The translations under genes and the position numbers were made by a program. From positions 1 through 64,000 of the forward strand of contig MU839221.1 of assembly GCA_030685235.1 (NCBI GenBank): 64,000 bases of DNA, written 5' to 3'. The notes under the pieces were generated by a model. It was not told where the DNA came from. It saw nothing but the letters and a program-made list of their open reading frames with translations, and did not search any database. The stretch's first letter is position 1. Every line of letters starts with the position of its first letter. Positions 1 to 10,336 of the stretch are shown piece after piece. This DNA comes from Copromyces sp. CBS 386.78. Lineage: Eukaryota; Ascomycota; Sordariomycetes; Sordariales; Sordariaceae.

Positions 1-90
1 GGAGGGGATGGCAGGGTTAGGGATATGTGTGAGGGAAAAAGTGGATCCACGTGCGGATAGAGTTTTATCCACGTGCGGATAGAGTCTCTC
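1..90. mobile_element. Right end of an inverted-repeat element related to element D
   Basis: The first 90 bases resemble the right terminal inverted repeat of the element at 5382-6167. Both have a GGGTTAGGGATATG block, then AAAAAGTGGATC, then two copies of a short palindrome-bearing unit (here CCACGTGCGGATAGAG, there ACCGTACGG). Read on the reverse strand, this end starts GAGAGACTCTATCCG, comparable with GAGAAAGTCTAACCG in element D. The rest of the element lies to the left of the window, so size and target duplication cannot be checked. It keeps several CA/TG dinucleotides and is less RIP-mutated than the sequence that follows. Confidence 0.55.
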
Positions 91-98
91 TTATTAAA

Positions 99-788
99 TA
101 CTATTTATTCTAATTATTTTAAATATAATTAACGACTGTTCGAAGGTAAATATAAATCTTTTAATTTATCCGTTTAAAGCTACTATCGGTTTAAAGGTAG
201 TAAGTAATATTGAAGAGTCGTTTAATATTAAAGAATTTATAGAGTTTCGTTTAAAAGCGGTTTATTTAATTAGAATTATAATTACTAACGATAGATCTAA
301 AGATATTATAATACTTAATAAAATACTATAAGAACCGTTTTATATAAAATTTAGCGTTTATAAATAGTATAGGCTTAAAAATAATATTCTTATTAAATTA
401 GTCCTTAATAACCTAAAAATAAATATTATTATTCGAATTTAGGAAGTCCGTAATAAAATCCATTTAAATTTCTCTATTAAATTATTCCGGAATTAGTAAT
501 AATCGTAGGAAACCCCGTTTTTACTTTCTTTAAACCTTCGTAGAACTATAAATATAATAATTACGGAAGAATTACCGAATGTAAATTCTTAAAAGCGGCG
601 AATAAAAATATCGGATAAATACTATTATAGTACCTTCTCTTTTTAAATAATTAAAAATATAAGAATTATAAATAATTTAAATAAGAATTATACGGAGGGT
701 ATTAAATTATTAAAATTAGTCCGAAAGGTTAATAGAGTTGGACTTAGTATAAACGGGCGTTCTAAGGATTTAAAGGCGGCTTTAATAG
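99..788 (-). pseudogene. Integrase remnant of element A
   Basis: Read in reverse, this segment contains an integrase motif MDFITD near 455-480, preceded by the zinc-binding and tyrosine-rich N-terminal part of a gypsy integrase near 560-660. It is colinear with the integrase remnant of element E at about 12900-13450; for example, both carry ACTATTATAGTA followed by CTTCTCTTT/CTTCTTTAC. Stops from RIP interrupt it throughout. It is separated from its RNase H domain (9388-10019) by the insertion of element B. Confidence 0.65.
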
Positions 789-793
789 TAAAA

Positions 794-1023
794 TATTATA
801 GGATTACCTATGATAGTATATAGTACTGGGCACTGTATAGTCGAGTCTATTGGCCATTGGCCAATAGGACCGCATATACGTACGCACTAGTAAGCCTCGG
901 TCTAGATCCAGGTATAATATAGCCTACCCTATATCCAAACTGTACTCCTCCCTCCTTCTTCTTTCCTTCCTCGTACAATTATATATATCCAACTATACCC
1001 CCAATAATATTAACCCCGTAATA
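794..1023 (+). repeat. 5' LTR of element B
   Basis: A 230-bp terminal repeat matching 9153-9382 along its whole length, including blocks GGACCGTATATACGTACG-like, GCCTCGGTCTAGAT and CTCCTCCCTCCTTCTTC-like. Differences are nearly all C/T or A/G, as expected from RIP. It starts TATTATAGG (ancestral TG lost) and ends CGTAATA (probably from CGTAACA). Confidence 0.85.
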
Positions 1024-1249
1024 ATTAATTATACCTTATTATTATACTACGCGCGTATATTTCAAAATAAATTCATCGCCGCCGTCGTAAATATTTCCGA
1101 CGAACCCGCAATTTCGTCGTACTATAATATACTTCTCCTTTATTATACTACAATAAACTTCTCCTTCGTCGTATTATAATAAACCTCTCTTTCGTCGTAC
1201 TGCGATAAACCTCTCTTTTGTCGTTACAAAATAGCTAACGGATATTATT

Positions 1250-2950
1250 TATACTATAAAGTAATAAATATTAATTAAAACGATTATAATTATTTAAATA
1301 GCGGCTCCTATTATTAATTTTAATATCGCTATCTCTATAATTAACGCTATCGTCGGCTTTAAGTACGAATAACTCTTCGAAAATATTATAAAAACCTTTA
1401 ATAATACCGTTCTCTAATACTTAAATAACCTAATCGTAAAAGAAATCTTCAATACCGCTTCTAAATTTGCCTAATATACTACTTTTCCCTATATTATCAC
1501 CGCTCTCGCCTAATTAATCTATTCGGACTTAATTTAAATTAATACGTTTGCTAGCGCCGCCTAAAATTCCTTGGAAACTATTTATTAGTAAATTACTAAT
1601 TAAGAAAATATTATTACCAACTTTTAATAGGAATTTACCAACCTTCAATAAGAAGCCTAATAATTCTGTAATAACTTTATTATAATTAACGAAACTAATA
1701 TTAAATTTAAAAAGACTACTGAAATCTAAATTAGGGCTTTTAAGAAGGCCGTTTACGATAAAATTACTATACCCGCTTCCGTCCCTACCTCCGACTCTAA
1801 CGACGAAAAGATAATTACCCCTAAATTTTATATTAATAAAGACCCCGCTACCTATACCGGCGAAGATGCTTCCGCCGTTAAGAGAGCCGAAACTTTCTAA
1901 AATTAGAAAAATAAAATCTAATTTTATTAATTCTAAAACGCTTAATAATTCAATTAAAATAAGCGTTATAAATTCGCTTAAATCTTTTTGTACTTCGGTA
2001 ATAATGCTTTTAAAATTCTAGCCCCCTATGTAATACTTATTATTAAAGAGGTAAATTTAATAAAATAAAAGTAGGTAAATATAGAAGCCCTCCTCGAATA
2101 CTTTAGTACGAAATATAATTATATAAACTTTACCCTCGAAGTATGCTAGGATTTTACATCCTTTAAAATATTTAAAGGTATTAAATAATTCGATTTCGAA
2201 GATAAATTTATTACTATTATTAATAAATACCATTTTAATAACGCTATAAAAATATACTATTTAAAAATGAAAATTACGAACGAAATCCGCGATATTATTG
2301 CTTATTAGTAAAATACCCCGACCTATAACGATTTCGACGGATAGCTTACCCTCTATGGTAAGTTCGCCACTAATTTAAAAGAGTGCGACTAGTATAATAA
2401 GATTAATATTTATTTTAAAAACGGTATTATTAATACTAGTAATACTATTACCCCTAAGCGTACCGTTAATTAAAGTAATACTATTATAAATTTCGACGCT
2501 ATAAACGTTATTAATATTCAATTATTTTGTATAATTAATAAAATAGTTATCGACTACCGTATAAAGAACGGACTTTATAAGCGCTACGCCTAAATTGGCT
2601 ATTACGCTTACGAATATTATAATAGTATTAATATCGATATCTTTAAAGAGTAAAAGGAATACGACCGTTGTAACCGCCGTAATAGAAGTAGTAATAACGG
2701 CAACCGTAGTAGGCCTACTATAAGTTAGACCGGTTATAGTAATAATAGTAATAATAACGTTCGTATTAACGCTATTACTATTAATAAGCCTGCCGCTCCT
2801 ACTATACCTCTTATTCCAATTCTTATTTAACTTACGGAATATAATACGGGAAATATACCGCTTCTTTACTAAATCGTTTAAAGAGGTTATCGTCCGTAAT
2901 AATAATAAAGGAAAAAATAAATAATTTAATAGATTTAAAAATAATTTAAT
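1250..2950 (+). pseudogene. gag remnant of element B with a RIP-altered zinc knuckle
   Basis: The + strand reads as a gypsy-type Gag after ignoring stops: a capsid-like stretch about 2270-2420 and a zinc-knuckle position at 2576-2617. The knuckle spacing x2-x4-x4 of a CCHC motif is kept exactly, but all four ligand positions read Tyr, and one internal codon is TAA. These are the changes expected if TGC/TGT and CAC codons lost their G or C to RIP. No long frame survives. Confidence 0.7.
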
Positions 2951-4770
2951 TTAAAAATTCAAATTTAAATAATTATAATAATAATTTTATCCTCCTCTTT
3001 ATTTAAATTATTTATAGACTATATAATTAATATAATAAATATACTATTCTAATTAATAGCGGATATTCCGCTCTCGCTTTTATTGATTGTAATTTTGCCG
3101 TTCGCTATATTATCCCGCTATTAAAATTCTTTAAGTTAAAGGCTTTATATTTAGTAAATAATATATTTAAGGACTTTATTACTTATTACTACGAAATTTA
3201 ATTACGGATCGGTTATTATATAGAAATAATCGCTATATTAGCTTACAACCTAATTGACGACTACCCCGTTATTTTAAGTATATTATAATTTAAATTTTAT
3301 AACCCTATAATATTATAGCCAAATAACGCTATTACCTTTATTAACTATTATATAAACTACTACTTTCCTACAAATCTTTTACTATCTTTATAGTATACGC
3401 TTAAAGTTTGGAAATATATATATATATATTATTATAAAATAGTATAAAGTATAATTAAAACCGATTAATCTATCCCCCTAATTACGAACCCTATTTTTAA
3501 TATTATTAAAAACGACCCTTCTAATATCCTAATTGTAAATTCCGCCCTAATTGCGGACCCCGCTACTACTATAATTCTTAAATAAATTAAACCTACTATT
3601 TACTGTATTATAGCCGGCTAACGAAAATCTAACCCCTACTACTATATTATAATACGTAAAATATATTTTTCGAACGAACTAATTAATTCTGTAAATATTA
3701 GGGATATAATAGCTGCCAATTTCAATTAGTTATATAAAAAGTATTATCTACGGGTATTTTAAATTTCGTACGCGGAATTCTATAAAATTTTAAAAGAGGT
3801 TAAAACGGAGGAAACTTAAATTAAAAAAGTAGAAAGGGGCGTCCTAAAGTTTAAAAAGTATAAAAATAATAAAAGCGTTGTTAATAGAGGGGTAAGGATA
3901 AAAATTAAGTACGATTATAATATATTTCCTGGATTAGCGAACTTTACCTTAAAAATAAAGTAGGAAATTTAGGACGGTAACGGCGCTAAATATAAGAAAC
4001 TTCTAAGTAAGTATTATTATTTATAAATTAATGTTTACGCTAGTAAAGGCTCTAAAGTAGTTATTTAAATAATAAAGATCGCTAAATACGTTTACTTTAG
4101 CGGTAATGTAAACGAAGACTTCGAACGATACGAAGCTATTAAATTCGCTGCTAGTATTATAAAGGAAGATATAGCCAAATTTTATAAGAAGGCTAATAAG
4201 CTGCTTAAAACTAACGTTTAAATTAAGGAGAAACTTCTTAAATAATATTAGAATTACTTTAACGTTTTTAAATTTTATAACGTAATAGTCTTACCCTCTT
4301 ACCGCTCTTACAATTTTAAAATCGAACTCCGCTCGGGAGAATAAGTACCCTATATAAGATTAAAGGTATTTAACTTTAATGAATTAAATATAATTAAAAA
4401 ATAAATCGACGAAAATTTTTATAATAAATTTATCCGTCCTTTATAATTAAAGGCCGCTTCCTAAATCCTATTAGTATAAAAACTAAGTAGAAGTATTAAA
4501 ATTTACGTAAATTATAAGAGGATTAATAATATTACTTTTAAAAGCCGCTACTTGCTTCCTTTAATTAAAAAAACCTTTAATGCTATTTGTAAAATAAAGA
4601 TTTTTTCTAAATTAAATATTATTACTGCTTTTAACTGTATTCGTATTATAGAAGTATATAAATAGTTAATAATGTTTATTACCCGCTTTAATTTATTTAA
4701 ATTATTTATCTATCTATTCGGCCTATAAAAAATACTTAGCGCATTTTAAAATTATATTAATAATATTTTA

Positions 4771-5189
4771 TGAGGACGACAACTTGTACTGTGATGAATG
4801 TCAAAACCCACTGTAATGAAAAAAGGCAAATGTAAGATAAATTAGGTGCTAGATAGCTTTAGGAGCCCGTCTTAGTACTATTAGAAAGCTAGAATTTTGC
4901 TGATTCTTTCAATACCCTCCTTATACGCTTCAGCCTAGTATAAAGCCTACAAGCCTGAGAAATACTCTTTTGGAGGTATTTTAGGAGAAAAATTGGAACT
5001 TTTAATATTTTTATAATAGTCTGGGTATTTGTGAGGGGTGCAGGAGGCTTAAAAAATAGAGCGAAATTTGTCGGTCTCGTACATACTATTTTCACCACAT
5101 CACCCCTTAGGGAACTTCCTTTTCTTAAATGTTGAAGATTTTCTCTACAGTGGGTTTTGACATTTATCACAGTACGAGTTGTCCTCCTC
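4771..5189. mobile_element. MITE C, 419 bp, inserted in the RT domain of element B
   Basis: Terminal inverted repeats of about 45 bp (4771-4815 and 5146-5189) share the block TGTCAAAACCCACTGTA and a GAGGA(C/G)GACAACT end. The element is flanked by the seven-base direct repeat TATTTTA (4764-4770 and 5190-5196). It keeps many CA/TG dinucleotides, in contrast to its surroundings, so it either arrived after the main RIP episodes or was too short to be recognised. No transposase is present. The superfamily is not assignable from the ends alone. Confidence 0.85.
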
Positions 5190-5381
5190 TATTTTATATA
5201 ATATTTTAAATATCTATATAACTGCTTACTTAAATAATATCCTTATCTTTTCGGATAATAAAGAAGATTATTAAAAATATATAGACGATATTTTTACCCG
5301 CTTAGAAAAGGCTAGCCTATAGGTTAATATCAATAAGTACAAATTTTATACTAAAAAAATTAAATATTTTAAATTAATTAT

Positions 5382-6167
5382 AAGAAAGTCTAACCGTACA
5401 GTTACGAATATCTATCCGTACGGTAATCCACTTTTTCCCTCATACATATCCCTAACCCTCGCGCGGCCACAGATGTTACATATATTCTTTCGAAAATTTC
5501 ACCTAGAAATCTAAGCATTACCATTCTTTTATACGTGATATTAGACCGTAGTGCCCAGACTAGATACGCACCTGTCACGGCTGTTACGGCTATTACGGCT
5601 ATTACAGCTATTACGGCTATTACGGCTATTACGGCTATTACGGCTATTACGGCTATCAACGACTATTACGGCTGTTACAGCTGTTAGCGACTATTATAGC
5701 TGTTACGGCTGTTACGGCTGTTAGTGATTGTTACAGTTGTTAGCGACTATTATAGCTATTACGGCTGTTACAGCTGTTATGGCTATTATGGCTGTTAGCG
5801 ATTATTATAATTGTTAGTAACTATTACGGCTGTTAGCGATTAGTTGTTAGCGATTATTATAGCTATTACGGCTGTTACGGTTGTTACGGCTATTAGTGAT
5901 TGTTACAGCTATTAGCGATTGGTTATTAGCGATTGTTACGGCTATTAGCGATTGTTACGGCTATTAGTGACTATTATAGTTATTAGCGTACGTATATTGT
6001 ATAGGGGTTAGAATATATAATAGGCTGTAATTTGGGGGCTTGGCGGTTGCAGTATAAGCGAGACTGGTGCTGACGGGGAGGGGACGGTAGGGTTAGGGAT
6101 ATGTATAGGAGAAAAAAGTGGATCACCGTACGGATAGACATTTGTGACCGTACGGTTAGACTTTCTC
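5382..6167. mobile_element. Element D, 786 bp inverted-repeat element with a minisatellite core
   Basis: Ends read AAGAAAGTCTAACCG (left) and GAGAAAGTCTAACCG (right, reverse strand). The inverted repeats run about 75-80 bp and contain two copies of the palindrome CCGTACGG and a CCCTAACCCT block. Eight-base flanking duplications TTAATTAT occur at 5374-5381 and 6168-6175. The interior (5571-5990) is a 9-bp minisatellite. It carries no transposase, so it is non-autonomous. The eight-base duplication fits hAT or Mutator-type mobilisation; which one cannot be decided here. It sits in the RT region of element B, whose frame is restored by removing 794 bp. Confidence 0.8.
5571..5990. repeat. 9-bp minisatellite (GCTATTACG and variants) in element D
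   Basis: About 420 bp of degenerate tandem units. Units near 5590-5655 are almost perfect GCTATTACG; further right they vary to GCTGTTACG, GCTGTTAGCG and GCGACTATTATA. The variation is mostly C/T and A/G. An apparent Ile-Ala-Val repeat protein on the reverse strand is only a by-product of this array. Confidence 0.9.
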
Positions 6168-8619
6168 TTAATTATTATACAAAGTAATATTGAAATAGAC
6201 TTAATAAAAGTTAAAACTATTATAAACTAGTAACTCCTAATATTAAAAAAACTTTTATAAAAATTTTTAAAGTTTATTAATTTCTATTATCGTTTTATTA
6301 AAAACTTTTTAATAATAACGGCACTATTATACGACTTTACGAAAAAAGATGTAGAATAATTATAAATTATAGTATAGTAATCCGCTTTTAAAACCTTAAA
6401 AGCTGTATTTATTAACGGCCTAACTTTACGGATTTATAATTAGTTTAAAAAAACGGTCGTCGAAATCGATACTTCAAATTAGGCTTCTAGAGGCACCCTT
6501 TCCTAATATAGTAATAATAACGAATTCTACTTAATCGTATACTTTTTAGTATAATATTTAATAATGGAATATAATTATAATATTTATAATAAAGAATTCT
6601 TCGCTATTGTTAAAGCCTTAAAAGAATAACGCCTAGAATTAGAAGGCGCCCAATAACCTTTTAATATTATTACGGATTATAAGAATTTAAAGACCTTTAT
6701 AATAAATAAATAGTTTATACCCTACTATATATAATAATTATAATTTCTATTATAATTTAATTTTTTAATTTTCTATATACTAAGGTTATAAAATCTTCGC
6801 TCCGATATACTAAATAAGAAGTTAGAGGATATACTTCTAAATATAAATAATTACCGCTTAAAGGCGAGAAACTGTAAATTTATTAACTTCGCTTACTTTA
6901 AAGAGGATTACTTTACCCTATTAATTATAATTATTAGCGATTTTAATTTTAATAAAGAAATATTCTTACTATTATTAAATATTTTAGAAGAACCGGATAA
7001 ATTGACTGACGATATTATTAACGAAAATTACGATTAATTAACTTTAATATAGGAAGCCGTTAGCTACCTAAAGGACTTAAATCGTACTAAATAGCGCCCC
7101 TATATTAGGAAGAAATTTAAAATTACTTTCGCCGAATATTCTATAACAGGAAGTAAGGTTTACTATAAAAGGAGGGTATTTATTGACCTTAATAATATTA
7201 CTACTTATTTACTATTAATTTACCGCGTTTACTCGTTATTAACGGCCGGCTATTTAAGAAAGGATAAAATATAGGTATAAATAAACGAATATTAATATTA
7301 ATTAAATATAACGGAGGCCGTTAGGGCCTACTACAAAGGTTGTTTAATATATTTTAAAACGAAGGTATTATAACGAATTAAAATAAATTACTTTAAATTT
7401 ATATTAGCGGCTTACGTACTATAAACTAATATATCGGTCGATTATATTTCCCCTTTATTAAAAAGCCTTTATTTAGGCTAGAAATTCAAATATATTATTA
7501 TTGTTGTAGACCGTTTAATAAAAATACGTTACTATATCCCGACTATTATTATAAAAGCGGAAGAATTAGCGGACTATTTTATTAACTGTATTTATACCCT
7601 TTATAACCTACTTAATATTATTATTTCTAACCGTAGCACTTAATTTATATCTTTATTCTAATTTATAATTTATAAACGTTTAACTATTAAAAAACTATTG
7701 AATTCTATTTTCTACTTATAGATTAATGCCTAAATAGAATATATTAACGTAGAAATAAAATAATATCTATATATTTTCGTTAATTAGGTATAAACGGACT
7801 AAATATAATAATTACTACTAGCGGAATTCGTAGGAAATAATATAATATTATTAACTACGGACGTAACCCCCTTCTTTATTAATTATAATTTCTACCCCCG
7901 TATAAATATTGAACCCGTAATAATTATAGTATTAAAAGGTTTTTCGCTAATATAATAGAAGGAATATATAAAAGTTAATAAATTATTCGTTCGTTTCGAA
8001 GCTATTTAGGACTATATAGGTACTTTTATAAAGAAAGTATAAGATTAATATAAGGTTAACGCTAATAAAAATTAATCCGATATATTGAAATATTGCGCTA
8101 AAAATTTCGTTTTATTTAATATAATTAATTTTAATAACAGTAAACTATATAATAAATTATCCCTACGATAGGAAGGCCCTTTTATAATAAATTAAGCGTA
8201 ATCCTATAATATTAAATTAATTTTACCCGCTAATATAAAATATTCGCTAATATTTTATATTTTTATAGTAAAACCTTACTATAATAGCTTCCTTAGCTAA
8301 GCCAACCTATAAGGCAACGTACGAACTAACGAAAGTAAAATTATAATTAAAATAAATAATTACGAGTAGGTAGTAGAATAAGAGTTCGATAAATTTTTAA
8401 ATTATTTTTAACGAAGAAGTAACCGTTACTAATTCTATATAATAAAATAAAAGTATTATAACCCTACCGACGAACCCTTCGATAATATTAAAGGAATAAA
8501 GGATTCTATTATCGTATTTTATTATAATTACCTAAATACCCCTATTCTACTAATAATTCAAAATTAGCTAGAAATTAAGGCTATACTTCAAGAGCGGACC
8601 CTAAAACGGAGGGCCCCAA

Positions 8620-8710
8620 TACCCTAAATACGCTATATAATATTGCCCGCACCCTAAATATACTATACGGCGTCCCTAGTACCCTAAATATATTATATAG
8701 CGTCCCCAAC
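8620..8710. repeat. Three tandem copies of a ~31-bp unit after the chromodomain of element B
   Basis: Imperfect copies share CCCTAAATA followed by (C/T)(A/G)CTATA and a short GC-rich tail (GCCCGCA, GCGTCCC). They lie between the chromodomain remnant and the 3' LTR, in the 3' part of element B. They are diverged by transitions. Confidence 0.65.
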
Positions 8711-9152
8711 CCCGCCCCCGAAACGTTCTAAACGTATTACCGATTTAAAAAAGCAAATTAACGCCGCCGTAGTAAATATTATAGCAGGCCGCAAAATACA
8801 AAATATTATAATAGGCCGCGAAGTATGGGAAGATATAGTCGAATTAATAAGCCGGGAATTTAAACCCCTATCCGAAGAAAATTTAAAAAAGATAGATAAA
8901 TTCTTCTATAAAGTATTTAAGAGGATAGCGGAAATTTAGTAAGGAAAGCGGCCTTCGATAAAGAATATAGAAGTACGATTAGAGGTTAGGATTTACTAAT
9001 AAAGTAACGATAATATTCGATTACGGATTATAAGCGTCAAATTATGGATTAAAGAGTTAGAAAATGAGGATTGAAGTAAGATTCTATTATTTTATATATA
9101 TATATTAAATAGATCGTTTAAAGCTCTATAAGCTTCTTTTGTAGGGAGGTAA

Positions 9153-9382
9153 TATTATAAGATTACCTATAATAATATATAGTATTAGGCACTATATAAT
9201 CGAATCTATTAACTATTAGCTAATAGGACCGTATATACGTACGTACTAATAGGCCTCGGTCTAGATCTAAGTACGGTATAGCCTACCCTATATCTAGACC
9301 GCACTCCTCCCTCCTCCTTCTTTCCTTCCTCGTACAACTACGTATATCCAATTATACCCCCAACGGTGTCAACCTCGTAATA
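9153..9382 (+). repeat. 3' LTR of element B
   Basis: The 230-bp partner of 794-1023. It is preceded by the purine-rich tract and followed by TAAAA, which also precedes the 5' LTR, so the two ends and the duplication agree. Confidence 0.85.
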
Positions 9383-9387
9383 TAAAA

Positions 9388-10019
9388 TTAGCCGTAGGAA
9401 TCGATATTATAATTGGTAATTTATATTTTAAGTTTTAAGGAAGGATCGAAGTACCGTTCGTTATTTAAATTGCCGTTTTAATTTATTAATATAAAGAATT
9501 TTTGGGGGTTATTTAATCCTAAAGCTACTATAAATTTGGATCTTCAAATATTTTTATACCCTCCTTCCCTATACGAACGACCCGGGAAGCGGAAATACGG
9601 AGTAGGCTATAAAATTTAAGAGTAGAATCCGATATTGTTTATAAGTCGCGGAATTCGAGGTTTTATTCGGTAAATATATTTTATTCCCGGCGGAATAAAG
9701 CGTCGGGGACTACCTTTTCCTTACCCGGCCGGTATTTAATATTAAAATTGAATTATAATAAATATTCGGCCTAACGGGCTTATTATTTAAAGACCTGCTA
9801 TATTTTTATAAAATATTCTAGGTTCTGATAGTTAGTAAAGATAGTAAAGGATTTATAATTATATAATTTAGCTAATTATTATTTTAAGTAATTAATAATC
9901 GCAAATATCTCCTTATTGTAAATAAGGTAATTCCGTTCCGCAACGCTCAATTTCTACGAATAATAATTAATAACGGCCCGTTTACTAAATTTATTAATTT
10001 TTTATAAAATAATTCCGCC
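9388..10019 (-). pseudogene. RNase H remnant of element A
   Basis: Reverse-strand reading resembles a gypsy RNase H: a segment equivalent to ERNY-IYNKEIFAII near 9890-9960, then the hinge toward integrase near 9700-9760. RIP stops are frequent. It is bounded on the left by the target duplication of element B and on the right by CCGCC, the duplication of element E, after which the same element resumes at 17611. Confidence 0.6.
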
Positions 10020-10336
10020 TGTAAGGGGATAGCAGAGCGATACGTAGATGCTGGCCAGAAGGTAATCTATTAAAGTTCTATAAGGAGAAAAGGGGAGAAA
10101 GACTAGCCCGTAGGGCAATCTGGCTACTTATCCTTTTATAGCCGTGTGCAGTGTAGATGCCTAGCTGCCTGAAGCAGTATATAGAATTTCGTAGAAGGTA
10201 GAGGAACCCCAAGGGTGCTCGAAAAGGTGTTCGAAAGGTATGCCGGAGACCTACCGGCTTAACGTATATTACCGTACCGGCACTAATCTAGTTAACCGTA
10301 TACTAAATACTAATACTAAGTGCTAGACCTATAATA
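10020..10336 (-). repeat. LTR of element E (3' copy in element sense)
   Basis: 317 bp, the same length as 17289-17605 and colinear with it, including the shared block GGAGAAAGACTAGCCCGTAG. Differences are transitions. Its last 130 bp are heavily RIP-mutated, unlike the other copy. Confidence 0.9.

Larger units (their letters stand above)
3000..8540 (+). pseudogene. pol remnant of element B: protease, RT, RNase H, integrase, chromodomain
   Basis: Domains in order: protease with the active-site triplet read N-S-G near 3050; RT fingers/palm 4300-4770, then 5197-5381 with the catalytic box read Y-L-N-N at 5227-5238; RT thumb and RNase H 6176-6780; integrase core about 7439-7650 including VVDRL and a THxF-type SNR motif; chromodomain 8361-8535 ending with a PTDEPFDNI segment. 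MITE C and element D interrupt the RT region, and removing each with one copy of its duplication restores the conserved frame. Many Trp and Gln codons are TAA/TAG. Confidence 0.8.
794..9382 (+). mobile_element. Element B: Ty3/gypsy chromovirus-type LTR retrotransposon
   Basis: Two colinear 230-bp LTRs (794-1023 and 9153-9382) bound gag, protease, RT, RNase H, integrase and a C-terminal chromodomain, all on the plus strand. A five-base duplication TAAAA flanks the element (789-793 and 9383-9387). A purine-rich tract GTAGGGAGGTAA lies directly before the 3' LTR. Excluding the nested MITE C and element D, B would be about 7.4 kb. It inserted into element A between the RNase H and integrase remnants. 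Stops and catalytic-residue losses make it a fossil. Confidence 0.85.

Noticed and set aside
4889..5170. 93-codon frame in MITE C
   Set aside because: Lies across the terminal repeat of a 419-bp non-autonomous element and has no transposase motif.
5450..5460. Telomere-like CCCTAACCC (also reverse at 6088 and 15)
   Set aside because: One or two units only, at a fixed place in element D inverted repeats; not a telomeric array.
5402..5659. Open frame of Ile-Ala-Val repeats on the minus strand
   Set aside because: It is a translation of the 9-bp minisatellite and part of an inverted repeat in element D; no gene features.
5571..5990. CRISPR-like tandem array
   Set aside because: Units are contiguous 9-mers without unique spacers, in a eukaryotic transposon.
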